DNA from: Heterobilharzia americana
Taxonomy: Eukaryota; Platyhelminthes; Trematoda; Strigeidida; Schistosomatidae
Direction: 5' to 3'
Assembly (NCBI GenBank): GCA_944470555.2
Contig: OX104128.1
Location: 47,227,920-47,291,919, forward strand
Length of the DNA: 64,000 nt
In this document: in pieces, positions 21,120 to 33,900 of the stretch
How the letters are laid out: each line of letters opens with the position of its first letter
How positions within the stretch are numbered: the first letter of the stretch is position 1
Notes under the pieces: generated by a model
Seen by the model: only the letters and a program-made list of their open reading frames with translations
What the model was told of the DNA's origin: nothing
Database searches by the model: none
Made by a program: the position numbers and the translations under genes

Positions 21120-21610
21120 ATCAAATGGAATGGAAAGGTAGAATTGTTACCAGTCTAGAAAATGAATGTTTATCAGTGTTTAGTTATGGTATCATGGAAA
21201 TAATAGCTGATAGCCCACTAATCTTACTACATTATACCTAATTGATTTACCACTTTCGTCCGTTTTTTCACCCTTTTCTGAGTTATACACCTCTGTGAAC
21301 CATTCCATATATTGCGCAACCTACTTTGTTATCATTCATACTTCAGCTGTTATCATTATCACAAATACCTGTCATCATCCATTTTATTCTTATTGTTGTC
21401 ATCATATAGTTCATTATATAGGTAGGTTTTTAATATAGTCCTAGAGTGTTTAGAAAATAGAAAATACGACTTTTCCTAACGTTTCGTTGTGTATACCACA
21501 GCTTCTTCAGCAAATATTCTGCTGAAAAAGCTGTGGTATACACGTGTAATAAATCAACCTGGCTCAGCCCCCAATTTCCTCCAGGACATTTATAATAACT
21601 ATTGCCTGGA
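21120..21610 (+). repeat. Probable PLE terminal region with long hairpin
   Basis: A CTTTCGTCC..CACCCTTTTCTGAGTTATACACCTC-type 3' untranslated stretch is followed by TAGGTTTTTAATATAGTCC, then AAATACGACTTTTCCTAACG and a long stem-loop. I associate this layout with retroelement ends, probably PLE, but no coding part is attached, so the assignment is inference. Confidence 0.35.
21489..21543. repeat. Hairpin with two 24-nt arms
   Basis: The arms 21489-21512 and 21520-21543 pair with a single mismatch and a 7-nt loop. The outer arm starts GTGTATACCACAGCTT. Confidence 0.95.
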
Positions 21611-23599
21611 CGTTTATAATCATCATGTAGTGTTTAGTTTTTCTCAGGGGATTTAATTTTTCAGATAACATATATATCTAGTAGCATTTATTGCATTTTT
21701 TGAAGTTGATCTTGTAAATAATAATGTGATTGATCTTCTTTGGTCTTTAAATGTATGATATAGCTCCAGAAAAAAACAGGCAGTGATAATAATTGATCGG
21801 TGCAAATTCTAGAGAAACAAAACACTATGGAGTGCACATTTAAATGTAATGAATACCTGAAATGGGATGCTGAACAGAATAATGCCTGCAAATTCGACTT
21901 TCCTGTAATTTTTAACTCTTTAATCACCACGGACTGTATCTATCCAGGCAACAGTCTGTGTAGCTAAAATGGTCTCGGTTTCCTAAGTACATATTTTATA
22001 CCCACCTACTTCAGAATCGTCGTTTTACATCCAGCATGTAACTTCAGACGCAAAATGTCACCACAAAAATCAAAGTATAAAGAGAATTCGCTTTGAGAAC
22101 TGGAACTACTGACCTCTTTGACGTCGACATTCTTTCTTTGCAAACAACTAGACACTTCACATCCGAAGTTCATATACCACTAAATAAGTTAAGTAGGATT
22201 GTTCCTAAGCGTTTGATGAGATTTACTGTAGATTTAGTGGATTGTGATACTGAGTAACGCAGAATTACCTTCTGCATATGCTTTGTATCCACAATGACTT
22301 CCTGTCATGCTGATTCTTTATGTTTCTGCGAGTCTTGATTATCGAACTTAATCACCTTGAAATCTATAATAAATATTGCATCAGAGATCTTATCATTCGG
22401 AATGTAGAACTACTTATTCTCTGCATGTAAATGACCATCCAGTGCTTCTGCTTCCAAAGTGTCATAAATTAGACGACTGGGCTGCGTTATTTATCTGCTA
22501 TTTGATGAGAAGAACTTCTGGTTATGACTGGAAGCCCTTTTTCATAAATGTCAGAAAGGAGGCGATCATTTCCTAGGGAACAGAGTTGCACTAATGAAAG
22601 ATACTATACGGAAATCGCAGTCACTATTCAGCTCCGTGTACAAGTCACATAACTTTGAATGTGATTCGACTCTCTCTTTTCTAATACTGATGATAAAAAG
22701 CAGTAAAGTATTATGAATTATTAGAGTCAGGTACTGAATTAACAATTTTTATGATAAAAAGGATAAGTTTATTATGCAACAGAATTCTTTGACATTCGTC
22801 ACAGTGTGAGAATTCATTCGTAATGTTTACTTTTATTTTCTTTATATCATATGACAGATTAATGGTTAGCTTTTTGAGCGCTTTATTTATATGTTAAATT
22901 CCTCAATGAAATTTAAAAGAGCAACAGGTGTTTAACTGAAATGTATTTCCTTTTTCGTTTTATCAGAGCTTGAAATAGGTTGTGTGTTTTTCTGAAATGT
23001 TTTTACTCTTTTAAAGTGTATTACTGTAACATTTTGTGACTGAAAATGACTGAATTTTTTCAACTGTCTATATTTACCTAGTTTAACGACAAAACAGTTA
23101 GATGCAAACTAAGTGGATTTTGATAATATTCAAGGTCAATGATTTAAGTTAATAAATCATCTGAGAGTATAAAAAGCACTAGATGTGATATAAAATGATT
23201 TGTGACTGAGAAATACTAAGCGAATCGGACAGTGATCATTCTGGTTTCCACCCTTTATCGTACTAATCTCGACTCAGTAAAGTGTGTTTATTTCCTTATC
23301 GCATAACTTAAGTGCTACTATCCAGAATAGGGTTTTCGTTGGAAAAATCAGGTCACATATCTAGTCAAAATTACTTCAAATCAGACTAACATGAGTTTTT
23401 TGAGTCGAGACTGGCTATTTTTACTTGATGCATAGTCTGGAAGGAAATTAGGTGCGAACAGGAAGCTGGTGAGTGAGAAGCAGTAGAAACGGTTAACAAG
23501 GAAGCTATTTAAGTACCCAACACTAACTCTATATGGATATATTTGTCCAGTGGAGCTCATGACAAATCTGGACAAATCTAGGCAACCTATATCAACCAC
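21611..23599. other. AT-rich DNA without recognised features
   Basis: Only short frames without motifs are present, and I see no repeat family here. Confidence 0.45.
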
Positions 23600-24080
23600 C
23601 TAACCGGCTTGTTTTGAAAAATGTGAAATGAAAGCAATGAGAAGTTATGTTCCAGGGCACTTAGTAAACACGAAACGTCACATGGATGCTGATAAATCTT
23701 TTAATGTCATACATCATATACAAAAAACATCACGTGTAGCTCACCAACGTCTGCTCAACATACATGAGGCTTTTGGAACAAAATTCACCGTACCTGAAAT
23801 TTGTATTAAGAAAGAGCACTTTAAGGCTCTATTTCTCTCTTAGTCTTTAATAGACTAAAGGTCTGTGTTGTCTTCTTTGCTTGTTGTCTCTCCTTTTACC
23901 GTTAATTACATTCTTCATCCATATACATGTCATCCTGAAGTTGACAAATTTAAAAAGAAAAATCGGTTTCCTTATAGTTTCCAGCTCTCATTCCATTCTG
24001 AAGATGTATTCACTTCAGACAGGGCTTGCTTTTACTCTGTACAATTGTATTCCATAAATATGGAATGTGGTTAAGACTTG
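23600..24080 (+). mobile_element. Penelope-like element fragment P5: GIY-YIG C-terminal tail and 3' part
   Basis: The frame at 23628-23843 reads MRSYVPGHLVNTKRHMDADK, then SFNVIHHIQKTSRVAHQRLL and NIHEAFGTK...EICIKKEH. The DNA and peptide parallel 58540-58680, which reads PRVARQFLPNIAEAVATRL and LMKPDL. The pattern (R..LL.IAEAI......P.LC.QK) is that of the tail of PLE GIY-YIG domains. The nuclease core is missing, and stops follow. Confidence 0.6.
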
Positions 24081-25719
24081 TCGAAAAGAATATTCTTTTT
24101 TCTGATTGTTTTTTTATGAATATTATGGGAACCTTTAGCTTGGTTAAGTGTTTAGATTGTTGAGTATATCACCAGAATTGTAATATGTAACCAGTTAGTG
24201 AATATGTTAAAGGTTTTCATTCAGTCACCTTTTGCAGAGCATGCTGAATATATTTCATCAGCGTGAATTCAGTGGAAGTAGGCTACAGTGAACAGAAACA
24301 TGTGAGTATGCACGTGTACTTTTGCTGCCGATGTATTTAAGAAATATATGTCGCACAAAAAAATGAATCCTTAAGGTGAATTAATAATCTTTTAATTCTC
24401 TTAAAGGCAGCATATATGTAACCGTGAGGTTAGTCTTGGTATAAAGATATTTCGAATCCAATATCACTATGGATACTTAGTCATTGTCACGTTTTCAAGT
24501 TCTTTCAGTCTATATGACCCTTTCTAAATAGGGTGTTATTGGAAGTTTGGATACAGTGAGAATGCTTAAACTTTTTACTGTTGAATTCCAAAAAATATCA
24601 TATCAGAATGTTAAGTTCTTGAAAACTGCCAATATCCAACTTATTTGCTATATGGAAAGCAAGACAGCTAAGCTTTGATTAGTACTGACGATTGTATAAC
24701 ACTACGGGGCTCAAAACTTGGCATCTGATTTCTTGAACATACGTGGCGTAATGTATACGCTATATAGACAGTTCTAAGATAAGCCTAATTCTCTCACAGT
24801 TGCTGCCATAACAGATGGCATGGTGATCTAAGAGTGGAAAATTCGTATTGAAAGGTTTGTGAGTTTAGATAGAGTTTATATCTCGTCTGTCCTTGCTGTA
24901 GGAAATCATGGCAGTTATGATATTCTTATGGTAGTTGTCTAGTGTTCTGCTCCCACAACTTCGTTTGCAGCTCACAATGCTTTTTCTAAGCAGTGGATAA
25001 AAATATCTTACCTAAGTTTCCTAAGTATATATGGATAATTAGTTCCTTTTGACTACTTTTTCATTTTTAAGTATGCTTCCCAATTGAACTTTATACAGTC
25101 ACATTTATAAAAGTCAATATGTGGGCTTTTTCTGCAAGTTAAACCTGACTAACTGGTCTTTTGTATCAAAATAGTGGGTAGTATCTCACTGAATTTCAAA
25201 AGAAGTGATTTGAGAGTGTCTTTGACGAACTTATTTGCAGGATTCTCCGAGAAAACTGTGGTTTACAAGCCTAGTATGAATGTAATCGCGTGATAATTGA
25301 AGCTGAAATAAAAATAATAACCTGTGGGTGATAGGGATGACTATGTTCCTAATGAGTTTTAAACTTAGATGCTGACCATTTCGTAATTTCACATCAGTCA
25401 CCTATTGTTTCTGTGTGAGACAAAAAAGTGTAAAATAACTCTGTTTATTGCTGTCATACTAACTGCATCCGTAGAGTGACACACCTGTATTCCCGTAGTC
25501 GCTGGTTTGAATGTTGCTATAATTTAAAACAATTTGCACTAGATATTTCCAGTAGTGAAGAATGTTATTCATTGAGGAAATTGTCGACTGTAAGCAGGAA
25601 GAGAACGTTAAACAGTAAGGGGTTATACTGGGTGATGAAGATGAAATGAAAACTTAGACCGCTGACGGAGTAAGTGATTAGCTGTGTGACTGTTTAGCTG
25701 CATTTCTTGGACTGTTGTC
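24081..25719. other. AT-rich DNA without recognised features
   Basis: No coding family is visible. A short S3-like relic (ACTGGGTGATGAAGATGAAA) lies near 25628. Confidence 0.45.
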
Positions 25720-26030
25720 ACTCTAGTATTATTGCTTGCATTATACCGTCATTGATAAGACCGAATTGATCGATCTCTCTTGGCACATGGGCCCCGTGCG
25801 CGGATCCCTCAATATTACCTGTTTTAATCAAATATATTAATGATGGATAGTGACTAACAGTGGGATCCAGAACGCGCTTTTCTTCCTATTTAAGAATTGT
25901 CAGCTGGATGTACCTACCTCCCAGTGAGTGATATTGTGCCCACAGGGATTCGAACCCGGGACCAATCTCTTTTAACACCAGAGAGCTAGCCGCTACACCA
26001 CTGAGCCATGACAGCCATTTCTTATGTGAC
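25720..26030 (-). mobile_element. S2 tRNA-headed repeat with its longer flank, minus orientation
   Basis: On the minus strand the head reads GGCTCAGTGGTGTAGCGGCT then GGTCCCGGGTTCGAATCCC (clear A-box and B-box matches). The body includes CACTCACTGGGAGGTAGGTA and CAGCTGACAATTC. Beyond it lies the shared flank with GATGGATAGTGACTAACAG and CGATCTCTCTTGGCACATGG. The same composite occurs at 45205-45400. Confidence 0.65.
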
Positions 26031-26114
26031 GGGTATAGTTTTAGTATTATTGTTTGTATTATATCGTCGTTGATTGGATGGAATTGATTGGTCTCTATTG
26101 ACATTTTGGCTCCT

Positions 26115-26280
26115 GATGATCGTGGCTCGGTGGTGTAGTGGATAACGTTCTGGCGTTTGAGGTGATCAGTCCCGAGTTCAAATCACCATTAGAAAGCCAT
26201 TACTCACTGAGAGTCTCAAACAGGAAGAAACGCGCATCCTGGGTTTCTCTGCTAGCCACTTTACATCATTACTATATATT
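26115..26280 (+). mobile_element. S2 tRNA-headed repeat, plus orientation
   Basis: The head TGGCTCGGTGGTGTAGTGGA, then TAACGTTCTGGCG, with the B-box-like CCCGAGTTCAAATC. The body CTCACTGAGAGTCTCAAACA and CTGCTAGCCACTTTAC follows. It faces away from the minus-strand S2 copy just upstream. Confidence 0.65.
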
Positions 26281-27840
26281 ATTACGCCAGTTTGATGTTT
26301 TGATGGGATATATTCTGTCAGCTGATGGTTGAATCTAACTCTTTTTTAGTTTCACTCACTGAGTGATAATCTGAATTCATATGGTAAAACAATTGTAAAA
26401 AATGTGAGTACAATGTTCCTAAACATTCATATTCATTTTTCAAATTTCCTCGGTTTATAGTTATCACAATGGGTTGTTAGAAGCAAGGACAGTAGACAAC
26501 TTTATTTTAGATCTACATTGACTAGTCACGGTAGAGCAAGCAAATTTACATTTTCTGGTCCCATGTGCTGATGGAAATCCTCTGATCATTTTTAATGTGG
26601 TCACCAGGCTAGGACACTCACCACTACGATACACTGAGAGAGATATTAGTTATTTCCGTGAGGATAGAAATGAAAATGGAGGCCATTTTTTTCGTTATAA
26701 TGATTTTGTGCATTGGCGTTTCTGTACATACTGATGAATTTGTTTTCTTTATTCCATTGGATACTTCGGTCTGAGTTAAGTGCAATAAAAGTGTTTTTAA
26801 ACTTTTATCAAGGTCTAAAATTTTGTAGAACATTTCTTTTGATTTTAATTTAAATTTTGACTTATGAAAGGAAAAGAAAAACATTTTTTAGAGTTTTAAG
26901 TAATAACCACCCTGTAGACACCCTGTGTACATTTCAGTTTTGCTATTAGATGGCTTTCACAAACATTTTTAGTCAATGAAGGCGGCCTGCTTAAATTTTG
27001 AGTTAAAAAAAATATTTCTTTGAATATATTTCATCAAATCGCTCTTTTTGTTTACTTTTTTTTTTACTATTCCAATGTCAATTAATCGTAAAACATACTC
27101 TCTCGCGCTCCTAAAATGTCATCAGCCTATTGTTAGACGGGTTGACAACAGGACTACGAGAGAATATAACAGTAGACGGAATTTGGCAGCTGAAAGCACG
27201 GCAGTGCATCATGTTGCTGTTGCAGGATCATATGGCTGAAACAGCAAATTATCTTACTAGATGAATGAACCTCCACCACCAAAGTTGTGTGCTTTTTGAT
27301 CTGCCCCACGTGGAACAACATTCAAACTACGTGATGACCAAAAGGTTACTAATTGTTGTGCTTTATTGTCTATCATGGTGTTATGATTAAGGCCGTGCAA
27401 CTGCCATGGTTTTTAATTTAAAAATATTGTACAAGTGGTGTATTTGCTGAAATTTGACACAGAGTTCTAAACTGTACTACAAGTTACTATTATTATTGTT
27501 GGTGACTAACATGAGCTCGCAAGACACTAAAAAGAAATTTTCAGTTACACGTATTAGCAGTGAATATAGAAGTTGGCTGAATTTGGATTGTTTAGCGATC
27601 AAGCGAAGCCAGAGGTGTGAATAAGTTTCAACAATCAAGTAAATGCTTCCATGGTGCACTTTCTTTAAAGACTAAGATTGTTTTTGTTTCTGGTGTTAAC
27701 CACATTGTTGAACCTTTTTAGTGCTCAGTCAGCTAGCAGACAAATATGAACAAATATTTTCAAATTATTAGTTCTTGGATACTTGTTGTACTTCAGTTGC
27801 TAAATTCACTTTTATACAGTTTTTATTTGTTGTGTAATTA
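26281..27840. other. AT-rich DNA, one short frame of unknown meaning
   Basis: A 63-codon plus frame at 27048-27239 (ending RRNLAAESTAVHHVAVAGSYG-like, arginine- and alanine-rich) has less AT-biased codons than its surroundings, but I recognise no family. The rest is featureless. Confidence 0.35.
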
Positions 27841-28060
27841 TTATCCCTTCACCAATTTTAATAGCTAACATGCTGATAATGTCGTCTAGCGAGACGATGA
27901 AAGCTTCGCGATTAAACAACCCAGCTCAGAGAGCACAATACAACCAATACCATCCACCTGAGCTATACATATTCTCCATACATTTTTCCATCTTACTGTT
28001 TGTATATACACATGTATTTACATATAAGTAAAGATTAGTCGTCTATTTTTTGTGCCTAAT
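27841..28060 (+). mobile_element. Solo PLE terminal region (P6)
   Basis: The block GATGAAAGCTTCGCGATTAA, ACAACCCAGCTCAGAGAGCA, CAATACAACC matches the region after the PLE P3 coding sequence at 7218-7270. No RT or nuclease coding lies upstream. It ends in an AT-rich run with TGTATATACACATGTATTTA. AGCTCAG and CTGAGCT near 27932-27967 form a 7-bp inverted repeat. Confidence 0.65.
27865..27945 (+). ncRNA. Hammerhead-ribozyme-like core H2
   Basis: CTGATAA (27873-27879) is one base off CTGATGA. The stem GTCGTCT (27881-27887) / AGACGAT (27892-27898) has 7 pairs including one terminal G-U and a 4-nt AGCG loop. GAAA (27899-27902) is exact. This copy has the best stem II and GAAA box but an altered CUGAUGA box. 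Confidence 0.5.
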
Positions 28061-30419
28061 AACTAGTTGATGGTCATTATTGGTGTTATTATCCTCACCG
28101 TTCGCTCAGCACAAAAATATCAAGTGGTCTCGCGCTACTGTTGTTGGGAAAAGGAATATTCAACTAAATATCACATTGAATTCTAGAGCAGAAAGTATCT
28201 GCTCTCTGTTTCTAATAAAATGTTTATGGATAAAACATTATTACTCTCTAATATTACAATAACATACATATCAGAAGAACATTCAGAATATTTTTCACAT
28301 CAATAATAAAAATTAAATTCAACAACTTGTTTTTGAAAGTTTATTTGCCTTTTGAGTAAAGGATGTTTACTTTTGTTTATTATAACATGCACAAATTAAA
28401 CTATGAGAATTAAAACAAAATTCAGTGCTTGAAGGCATTCAGTAAAGATGTTATTAAAATGACGACCTAATAATCATATTGTGAGAAGGTGAAGTGGTAA
28501 ACAAACATTTATGAATGAAAGTAGTAGCCATTCTCAAAATTGAAATATTCTTCCTAATAGCATTCTAAAGAACATATTCCTTACAATATTATTGAAAAAT
28601 TAGGTATTAGTACTGTTTACGCGTAAGTTCCATGTTTATTAAACCAATTCCTTTTGCAATCTCTTGTCGTTATCTGTACCGTTGCTCGGGGTAGTATTTT
28701 TGATGCTTATCATAAGTGAGCTTACAGTTAGGTTTTGACAAGGTGCAATTACTTCACCCTCCTAACCATTCATGAAGTAAAATTTACCCCTTGCACCCGC
28801 GTCTTCGAAGGAGAAGTATAATCAATCAGGCCAACTTACTTGAAAGTAGGTAAGAAGTGTTTTCAATTCGAATTTTGTTTTGCATCAAAAATCATGAGCA
28901 TATCTTTGTAAACAACAAACCCTTGGATGTTTTTGCTGGAAAAGTTCGTCATGGGTCTTGCTATCCTTAGCAGTGAAATAAGCAAGCAACGAAATGATTC
29001 CGTTACCGCAAAGTGAATCAGTACACCAATGGGATGAAATAATTGGATATCAGTGTGTTCTTCAACCTATGTCATCTCTTTTTGCTCTATGAAAATTGTT
29101 TGAGTTAGATGAAAATATTTTTTGTAAGAATATCTGGGAAAAGTGTTATCTTATAGACTGCCGTTACATATCACTTTCAGTCATCACCTTGTACCGAGCT
29201 TCTTTTGTTTTTTAACCTAAAAATCCATTGTATAAACTGAACTTGGAAAATTTAGTCAAACATCCTTAGCAGTGATATATCGTCATATTTCAGCACTTCT
29301 TTTAGACACAAAAAAATTACCAAAATCCTGAGACTTTTAGGTGCCCAGATAAAGTTCATTGAAATTATATGGGACCATTTTAAACTGAAATATGTAAACA
29401 AGATCGTAAGAGATCATATGTCTCCCAGCAAACAGTTAAAATTAGATTACAGACCATACGACAGTAATTTGGGACAGCATGGGGAACGTATGGTTTCCAA
29501 AGGTTAACTATTTGCAGGACTAAATATGTAATAGAAAGAAAAGGAAATATCTCAGGTCATGCATATTTATAATTTCTTATTGTACGTAATAATAATGATA
29601 CATATCAAAATTAATATTATTTGAAAACTTCAAAATTTTCCTCAATAGCTGAATAATATAATAATAATACTTTAGGCCTAACTTATTCGACTTCTATTAG
29701 GCCGGTAAAATGCTGCAATAATTTGGTTACACTTTGTTTAGTAACTAGCAGTGGAAACGAGGATTCTAGTTTTATTTTGTTTACGGTTAGGCGATCAAAT
29801 GTACTCAAATTGCAGTACGTTGTTTTTCTACTATGACTCGAAACCAACACCTAAGAATTATGAACTCTAATCTCTGCGGATAGTAAAGTTAATGATTTGA
29901 TTACAGTAATTCAGAATGTTTATGTTACTAATTAATGAATATCATTGTTACTAAGTGATTATTCTTCAAAGTTTTTAAATTTTCGATACATTTGATGAAT
30001 TCTTCGTCTAGTAGTTTTCCTAATCGAGGTGGAAGTCCAAAGCAAAGGCTTTCTGACAAAATATAAAGAACATTTTTTATATTTAAGAATCCTCACTAGT
30101 TACTGATACCCACAAACATTTGCAGCATGAAAATTTTTATTTAATCTGAAAGAATACAATATTTTTGCTGAGTGGTGGAAACTAGCAGATATTATTAACC
30201 GAAGCTATAAACACATACTATCATTATTTTCTGTCTATGGGATGAATGCCTGAAAAAAATTGTAAAGATGAAAAGGGGATAAAAATATTTGGAAACAGAA
30301 GTTGACGTCAAGGAGTAAGTAAACACCATAAAAGGTTAAATAATGTACACCAGCACAAATAACAGTGTGAGTACAACAAGGAGTTCAACTCAAGCCATCA
30401 AAATTTTACAAAGGTTAAA
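28061..30419. other. AT-rich DNA without recognised features
   Basis: I see no coding family. A faint S2-like motif (TAGTAACTAGCAGTGG) occurs near 29740-29755. Confidence 0.45.
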
Positions 30420-30905
30420 AAAGTGTGATGTTTCTTATTTGCGTGATAGCTGCCATCCTACTATGCAAAGCACTGAAGGAGACTTTCTTTCCCGCCACGC
30501 TTTGGATTGTTTTCTTTAGTAAAACAACTGACTCGAGGGTGTGTAAAGGATAAACTACCACTTTTTGACACCTCTATGTGTGTTTACCAGTTCATCTACT
30601 CTTGTGGAGCTGGTTACATAGGCCATACAAAGCGTGTACTGAACGTGTGCATCTGTGGAAACTATTCAGCATGGCTCTCTAAAGGACACTGTAAAGCCGT
30701 AGACTGTTCGATTCTTCAGCATTTGGTTATTTGTGGTGACTGTGCTCCATGAGAGTCCTCTTTCAAAGACATTTATAAAGTGAAGGCCGAAATTTCGAAG
30801 GGAGTGCGTATTCGTTATTTCAACACAGCACAGGCTTTGGCAATCCAGAGGTACAAGCCTGATCCTTGTGTTCAAAGGAGATTCTTTCATTCTTTGACTT
30901 AGCCT
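30420..30905 (+). mobile_element. Penelope-like element fragment P7: GIY-YIG domain
   Basis: The frame at 30507-30752 reads CVYQFIYSCGAGYIGHTKRV, a recognisable GIY-YIG core with YIG intact, then CICGNYSAWLSKGHCKAVDC and SILQHLVICGDCA, a stop, and KVKAEISKGVRIRYFNTAQA, LAIQRYKPDPCVQRRF to about 30900. The expected R/EH pair after YIG is altered (CGN for REH). There is a single internal stop, so the domain is relatively fresh. The RT is not recognisable upstream. Confidence 0.8.
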
Positions 30906-33900
30906 TGGTCGTAATCTCCGTAAGACAGTTTATTCATTTCTTTGTTTACTTACCATAATTCTAAATCAGTTTTTGATGGACTTGATTTGACCTTCAGGCC
31001 GTTACCACCTTTGACTTTTTTGACTTTGTTTGATGACCTTGTATTGACCCATTAGCCATTGGTTGATAAACATTCTGTTGTAAGTATAATGACGACTGTA
31101 CAACTTTTGAAACTGACCCGTCAAAAAGAAGATTTTCTTCGCTGAATGGTCTTATATTACATAAAAATGTCCGGAAGAAGTTCCAAAATAAGTGGATTAG
31201 CAAGATAGTAATCCTGCATTACATGTTAATAACACAAAAAGCATATTCTAGGAAGTTGTGATTTAGAAATCTTCTTTTTTCAGCAAACGCTTTATGCTAA
31301 GCCTTGTACTAAGTCTAGGATGTAGAGCAGAAGAGGGTGGAATTAAAATTTAAACTGCAATGAATGTAATGGAGAACATGTAGGGTAATTATCCGGTATA
31401 TAACTATGAAGGTGAAAGAATATTGAGTGTGCCTAAAGGAAGTTACTTCAGGTTAATCAGATACCAACAGATTACTGATAGAATTATATAAGACAAAAGT
31501 ACTAAACGAAGTAAGAACAACTAACAAGACAGTATAGACACTCTAGAAAACCTGAATGTATGAGACAGTTCAAAGTCGCTAATTTTTTGATAGCCTCATG
31601 ATGAATAACTTAAACGAAATCAGTGAATCGTAAGTTTTACTACCAGCCTTATCCCCATTGTCTTTATCATGAGTAAAAACACACTGAGCTGAATCTGAGT
31701 TATCCTCTGTGCTAAAGTTTCGAATGGCAAGTGCTTCAGCATACGGGATATCATCACAAGTGCAATCAGAGCATCGCATTTTTCAACCGAAATCAAGCTC
31801 AAATGACAATTCAATTTGCATGTCCATTTACTCAACTACAATATTTTCCCAAATCACTCGATTTATGCTTTTTCTTTTATATCTAACAAATACAAGCAGA
31901 AACTTGAAAACGAAATTAGTTCACTTAAAGAGGCAGGATTATATTATGGTTGATTTTTTCTGTTCTACTCACATAGTCAAACTTCATTCAGATTTTTACT
32001 ACTGACTTGCATGACACTTATTTCGGTTTCGAATCATATTATCTATAAATGCCCGAGGTAATGAAGTCTGTTACATTTCACTCTTATTTACCGTTAGGTG
32101 CATTAAATATGGAATCAGAATTCAAATAGGCTTTATCAAAGATACAAAGTACACAATTTGACCTTATATTTGTTCTGGATCATTTGTATTCTGATCAGTT
32201 TCTTAAATAAGCTGTGATTAGACTCTAGGGGGGAACTGTTGCAGTCATTATTTGTTTATAAAATTAAACACACTGAGATTTATACAAATATGATTTATCA
32301 TGATAAAAGTTTAAAGAACATAATCCTCATACACTCAAATAATCGGAAAGAGACTCATTTTTTGAAGGTTGTCCTATGTGGGACTCATCTTTTACAACAA
32401 AGTTTGTAAAAAAAATTTAGTAAAATGATACAAAAAAGGAGCTTTTCTATGTGACATTGATAAAGCGTTTGTCACTGTCACGAGATTTAATTACATGCAA
32501 TGCAGTCATGTCATATTATTCACACTAATTAGGGTCGATTTCTTATATATGTAAGCAGTAATGCGGTCGTTGCTTCGTGATGAAATTTTCGATAAATGAG
32601 ATACCCACTTGTTCAGACAGTAAACAAAGCATAATAGTGCAGTATTGTTATTCAAACCTGTGCTTAGAGATGTTTTTATTGGGTGCAATGATTAGGTGTT
32701 ATTTATTCCATTGTTTATGTGTTCCAAAAACCATTCTAGTTCATAATTTTAGATGTTACTTATGGACGAAATATAATGTCTTGTGAATGGTTTTGTCTAA
32801 CTGAAGCTTTCTTTAATAATTACGAGTCTGTTCTTACTCTGTCGTTTAGTGCTTCACATTTACCTAAAAAATTTGAGACTGGTACTTTATTTTCCGTGTA
32901 AATTTGAAGTGTTTCTTAGAGAAATCAACGTTACCCATTTCAGTATGCTGGTTTTTGTGTGAGAATATTGCTACTGCTTATTGTTTTTCTTCACTTCTGA
33001 GTAATATTTCGTTCTTAAGTAGATTATTTTGCCCAAAGTTTATAATTTCTTGCTTTACATTTCGATAATCTTCGGGTTTCTTAAATATAATAGACCTCAC
33101 ATCTCATAAATTTTATCTTAAAACACAATACGACTTTTGATTTGCATCTTCCTCTGCTACAAAGGATTTTTTCTGTGTCCGGTGACCATCAAAACCTTAG
33201 GGGCTTAAGAGAAGAATGCGTTATAGATTTCTTTTAAAGTATGATGTATTCATGACGAAAACTCATTATCATCGTATTACTCTATTCAGTACCCTCGTTT
33301 TGTCGAGTCCTGCTGCAGATTATTTTTAAAAACTGTGTTAAATATATGCAACTACATAAAACTTACTGTTGTTCCATAGATTGTAGTCTTCCGAGTAATG
33401 CGTTCCAGCTAACAACATTAAATTAAATGCGGTTCTAATGCTCATTGAGTGGTTTGTCAGATGTTTATCTCAACGGTACTTCAAAATCTTCAGCAAAAAT
33501 TTTTCCCTACCTCACGTACAAGCTGCTTACATGTAGTGACTTTGAGGTTCACTCTATTTGCCTAGTGGATGATGAAACTGTACATGAAGACCCTCCATCA
33601 GTTTTCTTCATCCAATTTGAGACTATTTTTATACGTTGACAAACTGTTTCACTTCACATTCTTCACTGTGTTAGTAGGAACATCAATAAATATCTGTGGT
33701 TGAGAATAGAAACATCTTAGGCCTCTTTATTTCATTGTTTTTTTCACCAGATCAGCCACAATATCAGTACACATATTACGACAGTATTTGTTCAGTGATA
33801 CATTTTATTGCTGAAATATCACTTTTAAATATGAATTTAGGAATTTTGTCATGTAATGGGTAATACAGACAATACTTATTTATTTGCAAAAAAGTGAACA

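Noticed and set aside
31579..31835. Overlapping minus frames as a cysteine-rich gene
   Set aside because: No family pattern; the two overlapping frames cannot both be real and neither has support.
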